Shown: in pieces, positions 17,451 to 27,700 of the stretch | Numbering within the stretch: position 1 is the stretch's first letter | How the letters are laid out: every line of letters begins with the position of its first letter | DNA from: Thermoanaerobaculia bacterium | GTDB taxonomy: Bacteria; Acidobacteriota; Thermoanaerobaculia; Multivoradales; JAIOJS01 | Length of the DNA: 64,000 bases | Assembly: GCA_030429235.1 (NCBI GenBank) | Contig: JAUIDB010000005.1 | Coordinates: 124,001-188,000 of the forward strand | Direction of reading: 5' to 3' | Notes under the pieces: model-generated | Database searches by the model: none | Told to the model about the DNA's origin: nothing | What the model saw: only the letters and a program-made list of their open reading frames with translations | Position numbers and translations under genes: made by a program

Positions 17451-18503
17451 ATGCTTCGAACCAGCCGCCCTTTGATCACACTCTGCTGCACCTTGCTCTG
17501 CCTCGGTACGCCTTTGGCGGCCGAGCGGATCGATGGCATCGGGCTGGTGGAGGTCACCCCAGAAGGTGCGGCCCGGTTCGCCGTGTTGGGCGCCGTCGAG
17601 TGTGCGTCGTGGAACTTGGAGCGGGTTCAGGTCGACCGGAACCCTGCGAGCGGGGAGGCCGAGCTGCACTTCGATTCACCGGGTTGTCTGGTCACTCCAC
17701 CGCCGATCGATCCCTTTTTCTCCGAGTTCGAACTCTTCGAACATGGCGAGGATCTCGACTTCCGTCGGATCGAGCCCCGTCTCGGCCTCCAGGGGTACCT
17801 CGAAGGAGAGATCACGGTGAGCTCGAACCGCACGCCGACCGAGAGTGGACGTTTCGATACCCGCTTCTGGCTCGAGCCTTTGAGTCAGGGACTGCCGCCC
17901 GAGGAGGAGCCAGAGCTGCGGTTCCGTCTCCACACTCCGGTACCAGTTCGGTTCGTCTCGCTAGAAACCGTGGACGTGAACCTCCGCGACGTCCGCTACG
18001 AGATCGAGCTGGAAGCCGACCCGGCGGGGATCATAACCGAGGTTCTGGCGCTGCCGAACCCGGGTCTGGGTGAGCACCAGGTGTTCGTTCGGCTGGGTGA
18101 CCTCGGAGCGGCGCGACAGATCGTGGTGAGTGGCGAAGGGGGAGGCTCGACCTGCACGGCCACCTCGATGGCCCACTGTCTGAATCGCGGGCGCTTCCGA
18201 GTGACCGCCAACTGGGAGGACTTCGACGGTGGCACCGGACCGGCCCGCACGATCGGACTCTCCAGTGACTCTGGTCTCTTCTGGTTCTTCGACGAAGACA
18301 ACGTCGAACTGATGGTCAAGGTCCTCGACGGTTGTTCGACGCCGTTCGATGCCTACTGGGTCTTCGCCAGCGGGCTGACCAACGTCGCCGTCGACCTCAC
18401 GGTGACCGATACCTTCACGGGTCAGAGCTGGTCCCGGTCCACCCAGCTGCACGAAGAGTTCGGTCCCATTCTCGACACGGCAGCGCTGTCGGTCTGTCCG
18501 TAG
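17451..18503 (+). CDS. Secreted protein of unknown function
   Basis: A 350-residue protein with a signal peptide (MLRTSRPLITLCCTLLCLGTPLAA) and no recognised domain. The mature part is rich in beta-forming sequence and contains paired Cys residues (C52 region AVECASW; GGSTCTATSMAHCLNRGRFRVTANW). The motif CLNRGRFRVTANWEDFDG followed by GLSSDSGLFWFFDEDNVELMVKVLDGC is a segment seen repeatedly in Thermoanaerobaculia-like secreted proteins, often as a repeated C-terminal module; that link is from memory and not tested. ATG 17451 has AGGAG at 8-nt spacing. It follows the Prx-like gene by 99 nt on the same strand and ends shortly before a strong hairpin. Confidence 0.75.
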   Translation: MLRTSRPLITLCCTLLCLGTPLAAERIDGIGLVEVTPEGAARFAVLGAVECASWNLERVQVDRNPASGEAELHFDSPGCLVTPPPIDPFFSEFELFEHGEDLDFRRIEPRLGLQGYLEGEITVSSNRTPTESGRFDTRFWLEPLSQGLPPEEEPELRFRLHTPVPVRFVSLETVDVNLRDVRYEIELEADPAGIITEVLALPNPGLGEHQVFVRLGDLGAARQIVVSGEGGGSTCTATSMAHCLNRGRFRVTANWEDFDGGTGPARTIGLSSDSGLFWFFDEDNVELMVKVLDGCSTPFDAYWVFASGLTNVAVDLTVTDTFTGQSWSRSTQLHEEFGPILDTAALSVCP

Positions 18504-18535
18504 GGTTCGAGGTCAGTCGAGGTCGATTTCGGGCA

Positions 18536-18568
18536 CGAAAAAGGGGAGCGGTGTCGCCACCGCTCCCC
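18536..18568 (-). terminator. Rho-independent terminator of the second Oar-like gene
   Basis: GGGGAGCGGTG (18543-18553) and CACCGCTCCCC (18558-18568) form a perfect 11-bp stem around a 4-nt loop. On the minus strand it is followed by TTTTTCGTG, a clear T-tract. It lies 28 nt past the stop of the minus-strand gene and could also serve the convergent plus-strand gene ending at 18503. Confidence 0.9.
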
Positions 18569-18595
18569 TGAATCGGGCCGGAGCCCCGCCCTCTC

Positions 18596-21568
18596 CTAGA
18601 AGGAGAAGCGGACTCCGAGCCTCACGTACCGCGGCTGCTGCCAGGTGGTGGCAGTGTTGAAGGCCGGGTTGGTGGGGGGACTGTTGGGGTCACCGGGCCG
18701 GATCGTCGAGATCTGACCGGTGTTCCAGTCGAGCGGCTGATAGTCCTCGTTACCCGTGGTGTAGCGAGTACTGCGGGTCACTTCGCCCTGACGGTTGAGC
18801 AGGTTGAAGACGTCGAACAGGATCTTCAGCTCACGGTCGCCCCCGAAGGAGATCGGATAGTCGAGGTGAAGGTCCGCCTCGTACTGATCGTCGACCCGGC
18901 CAAACGCGCCGCGCTCCGACAGGTAGTACTCCCAGCTTGCGTACCCCGACGAGTAACCCATCGCCGTCATCGGCGTGCCGGTCCGCCAGTAGGCGGAGAG
19001 CCCGGCGGTGAGGCCGAAGTCGAACTGATAGGAACCGTCGAACTTGAACTGCCAGGTCCGGTCACCCGAGAGTAGCCCGGTGTTGTTGACCGAGAAGTCG
19101 TAGTAGTCGAAGGCCGAGTTCAGGTTCGGGTCGAGCTGGCCCGTCGAAGCCTGGAACAAGCCGTCGTAGCTACCGGTCAATTCGGACCAGAGGGCCGAAG
19201 CCAAGAACTGGAAGTTGTTCGACAGGCTCTTTCGTACCGACAGCTCAACGCCTTCGTACTCGCGTACTGGCTCCTCGAGCTGGTGCAGAGTCGTGTTGTA
19301 ACCGAAGGCATAGCCCATGTCGTAGGTGCCTTCCATCAGACCCTGGCCTGGGTTGCCGATGAAGTAGGACCCGTCGGCCGAAAGGGCGTCTTCGATGACG
19401 TTGTCGAGGTCACGGCTGATGTACTTGAGACCAACCGCGAGGTTGTCCATTACCTCCATCTCGGCCCCGACCACCAGTTCTTCGATGTACTGTCCCTTGG
19501 TGTTGGGATCGACTCTCGAGATGCCGTTGCCGCGTACGGTGCTCAACTGCTGCACACAGCCCGGTCGAGCGTCGGTACAGATTCCCGCCACGTCACCCGG
19601 CTGATCCGAGTAGTTGTAGCCGAAGATGTCGATCTCTCCGCCAAAGGAGCGGATTACGATGTCCATCGGGATGGTCTCGTAGAAGTGACCCCAACTGGCG
19701 AAGACTTTCGAACGACCGTCGTTCTTGGGGTCCCACACCAGACCGATGCGCGGAGCTCCGCTGTCGTCGATGTCCGCACTGACTTCGCCAAGGGCGTTGT
19801 ACAGCCTCTGGATCTCCATTCGATACCCGAGGTTGACCGTGAAGTTCGAGGCCGGCCGCCAGGTGTCCTGCAGGAAGTAGGCGTAGTTGTCGGCCTTGGT
19901 ATCGACGCTCAGCGGGTGGTTGATGTCGGCTACCGTCGCCGAGAACGGGTCGACCCGCTCCGAGACGTAGTACCGGTGACGGTAGTAGTAGTCGTGGATC
20001 CGCTGTCCATCGGCATCGAAGCAGCGAGAGAGGCTGGTGCAGTTGAAGCGGTAGATCCGCTCGCCGCCGCTGTTGTAGTTGGAGTTGACGACGCCGATCT
20101 CCTCGTACTCGTAGCCACCCTTGAACTCGTGCTGACCGGCGAGGTCCTCGACGAAGAGCGTCAGGTCTCCCCGCAGCTGGTCGCGAGTGAACTCCTGGTC
20201 CTGGAAGAAGCCGATTCCCGAAGAACCGGGAGCTCCGTCCCAGCCCCAGGTGATCGTGCCGTCACCGAGCGGGTTGCTGCTGTCGATGTAGCCCACCAGG
20301 TCGCGCCCGGCTCCTCCGGTGATCGCTTCCTCCTGGTGCTGCGCCACGCGGAAGTTGGCGATCAGGCTCGAGGTGAAGATCCCGTCGTAGTTGAGCACGG
20401 CGTCCAGAGCGCCGGTGTCCAGCGTCTGGTCGTAGTGAGTGGACGGGCCGGCCAGACTGACGCCGGGCAGGACGCCCGACTGCGTCGACGGATCGCCGAA
20501 GGCCGAAACCGAGACCGTGTGGCTGGGGTGGGCCAGCCAGGTCAGCTTTCCGGCGTACAGGTCTCGCGTGAGTTCACGCGAGAAGCTGTCTCCGAGGGAG
20601 GGAGCACCGGGAACTCCCAGGGCTCCGAAGTTCTCCAGCGACTCGAGGTCGGTGTCGTTGTCGACCCGGTCATAGGCGGCGAAGAACCAGAGACGGTCCT
20701 TCACGAAGTAGCCACCGAGATCGAGGCCGTAGTCGGACCGTACGAACCCGGTCTGTTTGCTGGCTCCCGAGACCGCGCCGTCAGCAGCCTCGCCCTTGAG
20801 ACTGTTCTGTAGGCCATCGCTATCGTAGTAGCCGAACACGTCGCCGTGGAACTCGTTACCACCGGACTTGGTGATCACGTTGAGAATGCCCCCCGTGGAG
20901 CGGCCGTACTCGGCGTTGTAGCCCGCCGTCTTCACCTGGACCTCCTTGATGAACTCGAAGTTCAGGGTCTTGCCCTGTTGGCCGAGTTCGACGCCGGTGG
21001 TGTTGACGCCGTCGATGTAGTAGGCGTTCTCGGCTCCCGTCGAACCGTAGAAGGTCTGACCAGCACCGTCGGACTGGGCACCCGGCGTCACGCTGGCGAC
21101 CGAGGTGTAGTTGCGTCCGGTGGGCAGAGCCTGGAAGAAGTCGGAGTCGAGGGCGACCCCGAGTTCGGTCGAGTTCGTATTGACGGTGGGACGGTCCGCC
21201 GTCACGATGATCGCCTCGGTGAACGAGCTCGTCATCTCGACGTTCACTTCCGTGGTCGCCGAGATGTTGACGGTCACGTTTTCCCGGACGATGGTCTGGA
21301 AGGTGTCGAGGGCGAACTCCATGCGGTAGACACCGACCGGCAGCAGTCGGAAGTGATAGTTACCGGCCCCGTCGGTGACGGAGACCTTGTTGCCCTGGAG
21401 GTCGGGTGAGGTAATGGTCACCGTGACGCCGGGGAGGCCCGCACCGTTGTCGTCCGCCGCGGTGCCGAGAATGGCGCCGCGGGTCGACTGGCCAGAGGCC
21501 GAGGAGGCGATCAGGACCAAGAGGCCCAGGATCGGGAACAGCACTCGAGAGCGCTTGAGAAATCTCAT
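18596..21568 (-). CDS. Oar-like TonB-dependent outer-membrane protein, paralogue 2
   Basis: A 990-residue outer-membrane protein with the same layout as the gene at 13540-16500: signal peptide (MRFLKRSRVLFPILGLLVLI…SASGQ), carboxypeptidase-regulatory-like domain (STRGAILGTAADDNGAGLPG), plug-like region, long barrel, and C-terminal YVRLGVRFSF. Long stretches around NFEFIKEVQVKTAGYNAEYG are identical between the paralogues, so they arose by duplication. An insert with CFDADG and CTDARPGC near the external loops differs between them, the kind of loop variation expected for different ligands. AGGAG precedes ATG 21568 by about 11 nt. It has its own T-tailed terminator. Confidence 0.93.
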   Translation of the reverse strand: MRFLKRSRVLFPILGLLVLIASSASGQSTRGAILGTAADDNGAGLPGVTVTITSPDLQGNKVSVTDGAGNYHFRLLPVGVYRMEFALDTFQTIVRENVTVNISATTEVNVEMTSSFTEAIIVTADRPTVNTNSTELGVALDSDFFQALPTGRNYTSVASVTPGAQSDGAGQTFYGSTGAENAYYIDGVNTTGVELGQQGKTLNFEFIKEVQVKTAGYNAEYGRSTGGILNVITKSGGNEFHGDVFGYYDSDGLQNSLKGEAADGAVSGASKQTGFVRSDYGLDLGGYFVKDRLWFFAAYDRVDNDTDLESLENFGALGVPGAPSLGDSFSRELTRDLYAGKLTWLAHPSHTVSVSAFGDPSTQSGVLPGVSLAGPSTHYDQTLDTGALDAVLNYDGIFTSSLIANFRVAQHQEEAITGGAGRDLVGYIDSSNPLGDGTITWGWDGAPGSSGIGFFQDQEFTRDQLRGDLTLFVEDLAGQHEFKGGYEYEEIGVVNSNYNSGGERIYRFNCTSLSRCFDADGQRIHDYYYRHRYYVSERVDPFSATVADINHPLSVDTKADNYAYFLQDTWRPASNFTVNLGYRMEIQRLYNALGEVSADIDDSGAPRIGLVWDPKNDGRSKVFASWGHFYETIPMDIVIRSFGGEIDIFGYNYSDQPGDVAGICTDARPGCVQQLSTVRGNGISRVDPNTKGQYIEELVVGAEMEVMDNLAVGLKYISRDLDNVIEDALSADGSYFIGNPGQGLMEGTYDMGYAFGYNTTLHQLEEPVREYEGVELSVRKSLSNNFQFLASALWSELTGSYDGLFQASTGQLDPNLNSAFDYYDFSVNNTGLLSGDRTWQFKFDGSYQFDFGLTAGLSAYWRTGTPMTAMGYSSGYASWEYYLSERGAFGRVDDQYEADLHLDYPISFGGDRELKILFDVFNLLNRQGEVTRSTRYTTGNEDYQPLDWNTGQISTIRPGDPNSPPTNPAFNTATTWQQPRYVRLGVRFSF

Positions 21569-22129
21569 GATTCGTGTACTCCTGTCAAAGGAAGATGATC
21601 TGGAGTCCTTCCGTCGTGGTCGGACTCGGCTGGGTTCGAAATTAGGAAACGCGGTTCTTGTTTGGCGTCGGATCCTCCGGTGGTGGAGTCTGGGACTCGT
21701 CCTCGAACGTGGCTGGCGATCTCAGAGTTGAACGGATAGAGGCCGGCCACGACCGTTTCCGCCGTCCTGAGGGACGCTGGTCCCCTCGGACGATCGGTTC
21801 GTTTGCGATGAGGGGAGACTAGAGCCTGGCGGCGCGAAATATCAGTTGTGCGGGGTTGGACGAGGTTGGTCGCCGAAGGTTGCGTAGGGTTGGGACCGGC
21901 GGTGGGCCGGTCGTGGGCCGACGCCGGCCGGATGAGGTCAGCGCCTCCGGTGCGGCGGAGTCGACGAGGATCTGGCCGCAGGAGCGCAGTGCACCGCTCC
22001 GTCGGACGCGTTTGGCCGGTGTGGGATCTGGCGAGGCCGGCGATCTGTCCCGGCGTCCCGGGCGCACCGGATGGTCCTCGGATCATCCGCTCGAGAGGGA
22101 CGAGAGACGGACTTCGCCCGCTGGGTCGC
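21569..22129. other. Non-coding region between Oar paralogue 2 and the CadC-like gene
   Basis: 561 nt. Frames open here give Pro/Arg/Gly-rich sequence without family features and are not taken as genes. The segment 21845-21905 contains degenerate GGTTGG/GGTTGCG repeats. The promoter and leader of the minus-strand Oar gene must be here; no clear consensus was found. Confidence 0.6.
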
Positions 22130-24142
22130 CTAGGTCTCGGTGCGGGCGTACATCGTTGCGACCCGCCGCTCGATCTCGTGGAAGCGGGGGTCGTCTCGCA
22201 GGGGATCGAGGATCGGATAGGTCAGCAGGGGACCCAGCCAGGCAGTCTTGGCGCTCCAGGCTTGATCCAACCAGTGCAGCGCCATCTCGTGGTCGCCGAG
22301 GGCTACGTAGGCGATGACGAACTCTTCGGGGTATACCGTCGATTGCTCGTAGCTCTTGTGGAGCAACGCCAGCCACTCGGTCCAGAACGGTCGATAGTCG
22401 CCCCCTTCCGCCGCCAGCCGAACCCGGTCGCGGATCTCGGTCGGTGTGTCTGCGATCTCGAGCAGGCCGTCGAGCGTGGCTGCGGCTTCGAGGTGCCGAT
22501 TCAGCGTCGTCAGGGCCAGCAGCCGCACCAGTCGGGGAGCGACAAAACCCGGGATGAGTTCGATCGAGTGGGCCGAGCGTTCCACGACCTCCTCGTAGTG
22601 ACCGGCGCTGTAGAGGACCCAATCGACTTCGGACTGGATGACTCCGTCGAGCGGATTGACCAGGCTCGCGTGCCGCGCGGCCCGGACCGCTTCAGCACGC
22701 TCGCCGCGGGCCTGCTGGTAGTTCATCCACTCCAGGTGCAGCTGTGGGTTCCGAGGATCGGCCTTGCGTGCGTCCTCCAGTAGGGAGTGCGCTCGAGGGT
22801 CGCGGTCGAGGTACAGCGCGATCTTGGCCAGGGTCAGGAGTGCCCGAGGTTCGGAGGGGTCGTGGTCCAGGGCCAACTCGGCGTGGCGCCGAGCCGAGGC
22901 CACGTGGCTCTGGTCCAGCGTCCAAACCCAGCGGCGCATGTCGGTGGTCGCCAGCAAGCCGAGCAGGGTCGGATCGGAAGGAAACTGCTCGAGCCCGTCC
23001 CGACACAGCTTCTCGATGGCATCAAAATCAGCCCAGGAACTGCGGTGGTTGTGGTAAAGGGCTCGTAGCACGATGTCCCGCGGTGACTCGGGAGAGGGCT
23101 GTCGCAGGCCTCCGCCCGGTTCGATTTGGAGCGTCTCGAGCACTTCCCTCAATCCGTTGCTCCATTGGTCCAGTTGGTCCAGGGGGCGGTTGGGCCCCTG
23201 GCGAGACCAGAGGATCCGTCCGGTGTCCACCTCGAGCAGGGAGAGTGAGAGTTCGGCGCTCTGCACGCTGCCGTCGAGAGATCCGTGGAGGAGGTAGTCG
23301 GCCTGGAATCGTTTCCCCAGATCGCCGGGAGACTCGATCTCGCCGGTTACGAACTGCGGCAGGATGACGTCGACGTTCTCCCCCCCACGACGGGTCAGCG
23401 CCGCCGCCAGATCGACCGAGAGACCATCCACGAGCCCCTGTTCGGCGTCGCTGAGGGTCGAGAGAGACTCGAAGGGCAGAACCGCGACGCGGGGGACTCG
23501 GTCGTCGGGAAGGGGTCGACTCGGTTCGGACGGGGGCTCCTCAGTTCCCCTGAAGAGTGCCACGACCACCACCAGCACCGCGGCCAGGATCCCGACGGCG
23601 GTCCAGAGGTACGACCGTCGCCGGCTCGTCGTGGCGACGGGGACCCTCGAACTGGCAGCAGATCCTTCGGGATTTAGCGGCTCGCTCGAGTGGCTCCGAG
23701 GGAACTCCAGCCTCGTGACCGTGCCCTCGATGGACGGGCTGCTCGTTTCCCCGGGGTCGCAGGGTTGGATCTCTTCGAGAAACCGGTAGCCTTGTCCCCG
23801 CACGGTTTCCAGATACCTCGGTCTGCGGGCGGAGTCTCCGAGAGCTCCACGCAACCGGTTCATCATCGGTCGCAGGCTCTTGTCGTAGTCGACGATGGTG
23901 TCGCCCCACAGGCTCTGGATCAGCTCTTCGCGCGTCACGATCGTTCCGGCGCGCTCGACGAAGAGGGCGAGCGCCTGCGCGTGCAGCCGTTGAAGGTCGA
24001 TGGCCTCCCCGTCTCGTTCGAGGGTCAGGCGGTGCAGATCGAAGGTGAAGTCTCCAAACCGCACGACGCGTGGTCTGGTTGTGGGGAGCACATACTCCTC
24101 CTCTTCGTGCGACATCGTGTTGTCGGCGAACGAACCCTGCAA
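22130..24142 (-). CDS. CadC-like membrane transcriptional regulator with TPR C-terminus
   Basis: A 670-residue protein. Residues ~26-123 are an OmpR/PhoB-type winged helix (FGDFTFDLHRLTLERDG; IVTREELIQSLWGD; RPRYLETVRGQGYRF). One membrane segment spans about 178-197. The C-terminal part has a FlgO/TolB-N-like domain (RVAVLPFESLSTLSDAEQGLVDGL; ADYLLHGSLDG) and then TPR-type helical repeats. This layout is common in Acidobacteria, where the wHTH binds DNA from the membrane; the signal and targets are unknown. No phospho-acceptor domain is present. The start is TTG 24142, favoured because GAGGAG lies 6 nt upstream; ATG at codon 10 has no ribosome-binding site. Confidence 0.87.
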   Translation of the reverse strand: MQGSFADNTMSHEEEEYVLPTTRPRVVRFGDFTFDLHRLTLERDGEAIDLQRLHAQALALFVERAGTIVTREELIQSLWGDTIVDYDKSLRPMMNRLRGALGDSARRPRYLETVRGQGYRFLEEIQPCDPGETSSPSIEGTVTRLEFPRSHSSEPLNPEGSAASSRVPVATTSRRRSYLWTAVGILAAVLVVVVALFRGTEEPPSEPSRPLPDDRVPRVAVLPFESLSTLSDAEQGLVDGLSVDLAAALTRRGGENVDVILPQFVTGEIESPGDLGKRFQADYLLHGSLDGSVQSAELSLSLLEVDTGRILWSRQGPNRPLDQLDQWSNGLREVLETLQIEPGGGLRQPSPESPRDIVLRALYHNHRSSWADFDAIEKLCRDGLEQFPSDPTLLGLLATTDMRRWVWTLDQSHVASARRHAELALDHDPSEPRALLTLAKIALYLDRDPRAHSLLEDARKADPRNPQLHLEWMNYQQARGERAEAVRAARHASLVNPLDGVIQSEVDWVLYSAGHYEEVVERSAHSIELIPGFVAPRLVRLLALTTLNRHLEAAATLDGLLEIADTPTEIRDRVRLAAEGGDYRPFWTEWLALLHKSYEQSTVYPEEFVIAYVALGDHEMALHWLDQAWSAKTAWLGPLLTYPILDPLRDDPRFHEIERRVATMYARTET

Positions 24143-24493
24143 GGCGATCTCCTCTTCCTGAACTCACGACCCGTGACAGGGGGGGTAAGTGCAAGCGCGG
24201 TGCCATGGTTCGCAGCAGCGAGGCTTCGGGCTGGAAACAGCGATTCCACCCCCGGGACGTCCTGTGGAAGAGACTACGCCGTCCCCGGAACGGGCCGCGT
24301 AAAGAACGCTAGGTGCAGGGAACAACGGTAGCCAACGCTGACCAAGCCGCTACGACCTCCTTGTCGGCTTAGTCTCTAGCGGTCGGTGGCCGAGCTCTGA
24401 ATCCTGCCGTCGAACCCCAGTTCTTGGATCAAGACTTCAGAGTATTGAATGGAGCGAACCCAGCCAGCCCCCAGAAAGCGAGAGGAGACCCCG
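24143..24493. other. Divergent intergenic region
   Basis: 351 nt between the CadC-like gene and the small HTH gene. No ORF with family features was seen. A short dyad CTTG-gat-CAAG occurs at 24423-24433, about 60 nt before the HTH start, and AGCCG/CGGCT arms flank 24350-24372. No promoter of good consensus was found. Confidence 0.5.
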
Positions 24494-24760
24494 ATGCCTG
24501 AACCCACTTCCACCTCCGGCGCAGCGGTCGATGGACCCGCTGCTTTGATCATCCGTCGTTTCGTGACCAACGCCATGGACCAGCGCAGGATGACCTACCA
24601 CGAAGCCTGTGCCGCCCTCGGGGTGAGCAACATCTCGAGAATCCACTGGCTTCGTAACTCGATCCGGCACTGGCCCGAGCCCGGCCTCTTCGCGCGGCTG
24701 TGCGAGGCGTTCGATCTCGATCCGCGAGACCTACTCCGCGAGGCAGGCTACCTCGAGTAG
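24494..24760 (+). CDS. Small helix-turn-helix protein
   Basis: An 88-residue protein. After a flexible N-terminus, residues ~16-88 have the helical pattern of a Cro/XRE-like HTH: YHEACAALGVSNISRIHWL, then LFARLCEAFDLDPRDLLREAGYLE, the last resembling the end of XRE domains (…ALGVSPEELLRLAGY). ATG 24494 has GAGGAG at about 7 nt. It lies between a divergent CadC-like regulator and a convergent RND pump gene and could regulate either, but the sequence gives no direct evidence. Not recognised as a named family. Confidence 0.68.
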   Translation: MPEPTSTSGAAVDGPAALIIRRFVTNAMDQRRMTYHEACAALGVSNISRIHWLRNSIRHWPEPGLFARLCEAFDLDPRDLLREAGYLE

Positions 24761-24795
24761 GGCTCCGTCTGGGTGGAGCACCACCCAGTCGGGCG

Positions 24796-27700
24796 CTACG
24801 AGCCCGTCGAAACTGCGGGTTGGTTGGCGGCCCGAGCCATCGCTTGTTGCGGGGGCGTCCGCTCCTCGGAGGTCCACTCCTCCCCGGGGGAGGTGCGCAT
24901 CCGGGAGAGAAAGCCGGTGACACTGGTGTAGGCCACCGGAATCAGGACCAGCGTCACCAGTGTCGACGCCAGCAAGCCGCCCACGACCACCCGGGCGAGC
25001 GCGGCCTGGATCTCCCCTCCGACTCCGGTTCCCAGGGCCAAGGGGATCAACCCGAGGCTGGTGGTGGCGGTGGTCATGAGAATCGGGCGGAAGCGAAGGC
25101 GGGCACCCTCGAGTACAGCCTCGACGGTGTTCAGCTGGTGTTCGCGGCGCTGCAGGTTGATCGCATCGATGAGCACGATGGCGTTGTTGACGACGATGCC
25201 GACCAGCATCACCAGACCCATGATGCTCTGGATGTTGAGAGTGGTCCCGGTGAGTAGAAGCGTCGGCACCACGCCGACCAGCGCCGCCGGGACCGCGAGC
25301 ATGACGATCAGGGGGTCGACGAAACGCTCGAACTGGGCGGCCATCAACATGTAGACGAGAGCGAGGGCCATGAGAATCGCCACCGAGAAGTCTCGCTGGG
25401 CGGCCTGCTGCTCCTCGTACTGACCCCCGTAGAGCAGCGAGAACCCGTTCGGAATCGGCATCTCTGCGAGGGTGGCGCGCACCTCCTGGATCGCGTCGCC
25501 CAATGCGACGCCGCTCTTCAGGTTGGCCGTGATGTAGGTGACGCGTTGTCCGTCGACGCGCTCGATCTCGACCGGGCCGCGTCCACGCTCCGACTGGATG
25601 AGGGGCGACAGCGGTACCACCGCCCCGGACGGAGTTCGAAAGACCACGCCGTCGAGATCGGACGAGACCAGACGGTCGCGAGGGCGCAAGCGCACGGTGA
25701 TGGGAAACTCTTCACCGCCAGTGCGGTAGCGCCCGGCTTCGACGCCGCCGACGTTGGCGAGCAGGGTACGGCTCACGGTTTCGACATTCAGCCCGAGACG
25801 GGAGATCCTCTCCCGATCCAGGACCAAGCGCTGTTCCGGCGTACCCTCTCGCCGGCTCACTCGGACGTCGGTGATGGTACCGATTCGCTGCATGCGCTCC
25901 TTGATCTCGGCCGCAACCGTGTCGGCCCGGTGCAGGTCCCAACCTCGCAACTCGAGCTCGAGCGCGTTGCCGCTACCGCCCGAACCAAAAACGCGGTTGA
26001 GCATCCAGAGACCCTGCTGTGCCTCCACGTCCAGTTCCGCTCCCGGAATCTTGCCCTCGACCTCTCGGCGCACCAGGTCGGCCAGTTCGGTACTGCTCAT
26101 CGAGCGTTGGCTCTGGTGCGCCAGCTTGAGTTCGATGGCGGCGTTGTCACCCCGCATCTCGGTCGAGGAGAGGTGGACGTCTTGCGCTGGGACCACGGCC
26201 CGCACCCGGTCCTCGAGTTCATCGATGTAGGTGCGCAGGACGGCGATGTTGGTACCACGTGCCATCTCGAGCTGGATATCCAGTTCGTCGGCCTCGGTCT
26301 GAGGGGCGAGCTCGACCGGAATCAGGGGCCAGAGGGCCAGCGCGGCGGCGACGAGGACTCCGGCGGTAAGAAATACCCGACTGCGCTGATGGAGCGCCCG
26401 GTCGAGCTTCCTGACGTACCACCGCTCCAGGCGTTCGAAGCGTTCAGAGGGGCCAGTCGGGGCCCGGCGCAGGCGCAGGAAGCGGGCCGAGAGCATGGGG
26501 ACCAGGGTCAATGCCACCAGGAGCGAACAGGCCAGTGCGAAGACGACCACTAGAGCGAGCGCCTGGAACAGCGCGCCGCTGGTGGTGCGGGCAAAGACCA
26601 CGGGAAGGAAGATGACACAGGTTGTGAGGGTCGAAGCGACGATGGCACCGGCAACCTCCAGCGTGCCCACGCGAGCGGAGTCCAGGGCTGAGAGATCGGC
26701 CTCTTCCCGCTTGCGGACGATGCTCTCCAACACCACGATTGCGTTGTCGACGATCAGACCTACGCCGAGAGCCAGACCTCCGAAGGTCATCTGGTTGAGA
26801 GTCAACCCGCCGAAGTAGAGGAGACCGAAACTCGCCACGACCGAGATCGGGATCGACAGGGCGATGATGCCGGTACTGGAGGCGTTGCGGAGGAAGAGGT
26901 AGAGCACCAAGATGGCGAAGAGCGACCCCCAGAGGGCGGAGGTTCGCAGGTTCTCCATCGACTGTCGGATGAAGTCACTCTGGTCGACGACGACCGTGAG
27001 CCGGAGATCGCGCCGTTCGCCGTTGATTCGTTCGACCTCGCGCTGGACCTGCCGAGCTACGGCGACGGTGTTGGCTCCACTCTGCTTCTGGATCCCTACC
27101 GTGATCGACGGGACACCGTTCATCTCCACCATGTAGCGGACGTCCTCGAACGTGTCCCTGACCTCAGCGAGATCACGCACGCGGACGAAGTGTTCACCGC
27201 GTCGAGCGACTACGGTGTTGGCGATCTGCTCCAGCGAGCTGAACTCGCCGACCGCCCTGACGTAGACATCGGCGAAGCCCCGTTTGACCGTTCCCGCGGG
27301 CAAGGTGACGTTTTCGCGACCCAGGGCCGACTGCACGTCGAGTGCGGTCAGACCGGTGGCTCTCATGCGCTCGCGGTCCAACTCGATCCGAATCTCCCGG
27401 TGGACCCCGCCGCGGATATCGATGGCGCCAACCCCGGGGATCTGGTCGAAACGCCTCGCCAGGTCGTCTTCGATGATTCGAGTCAGGTCGTCGAGGGGGC
27501 GAGTGCTGGTGGCGACGAGGCTGACGACCTCGACCCGGTCGAGATCCAGCTTGAAGATCCGTGGCGTGTCGACCTCGTCGGGCAGTTCGTCGCGAAGGCC
27601 GTCGAGCGCGGCTCGGAGATCGTTGGCCGCCTCGTCGAGATTTGTACCGCGGGCGAAGTCCAGTCGCACCCGACTGCGGCCCTCCTGGGATTCCGAGGTG

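Noticed and set aside
21848-22783. Plus-strand protein reading into the CadC-like gene
   Set aside because: It begins in a Gly/Arg-rich non-coding stretch and then runs antisense to TPR coding sequence.
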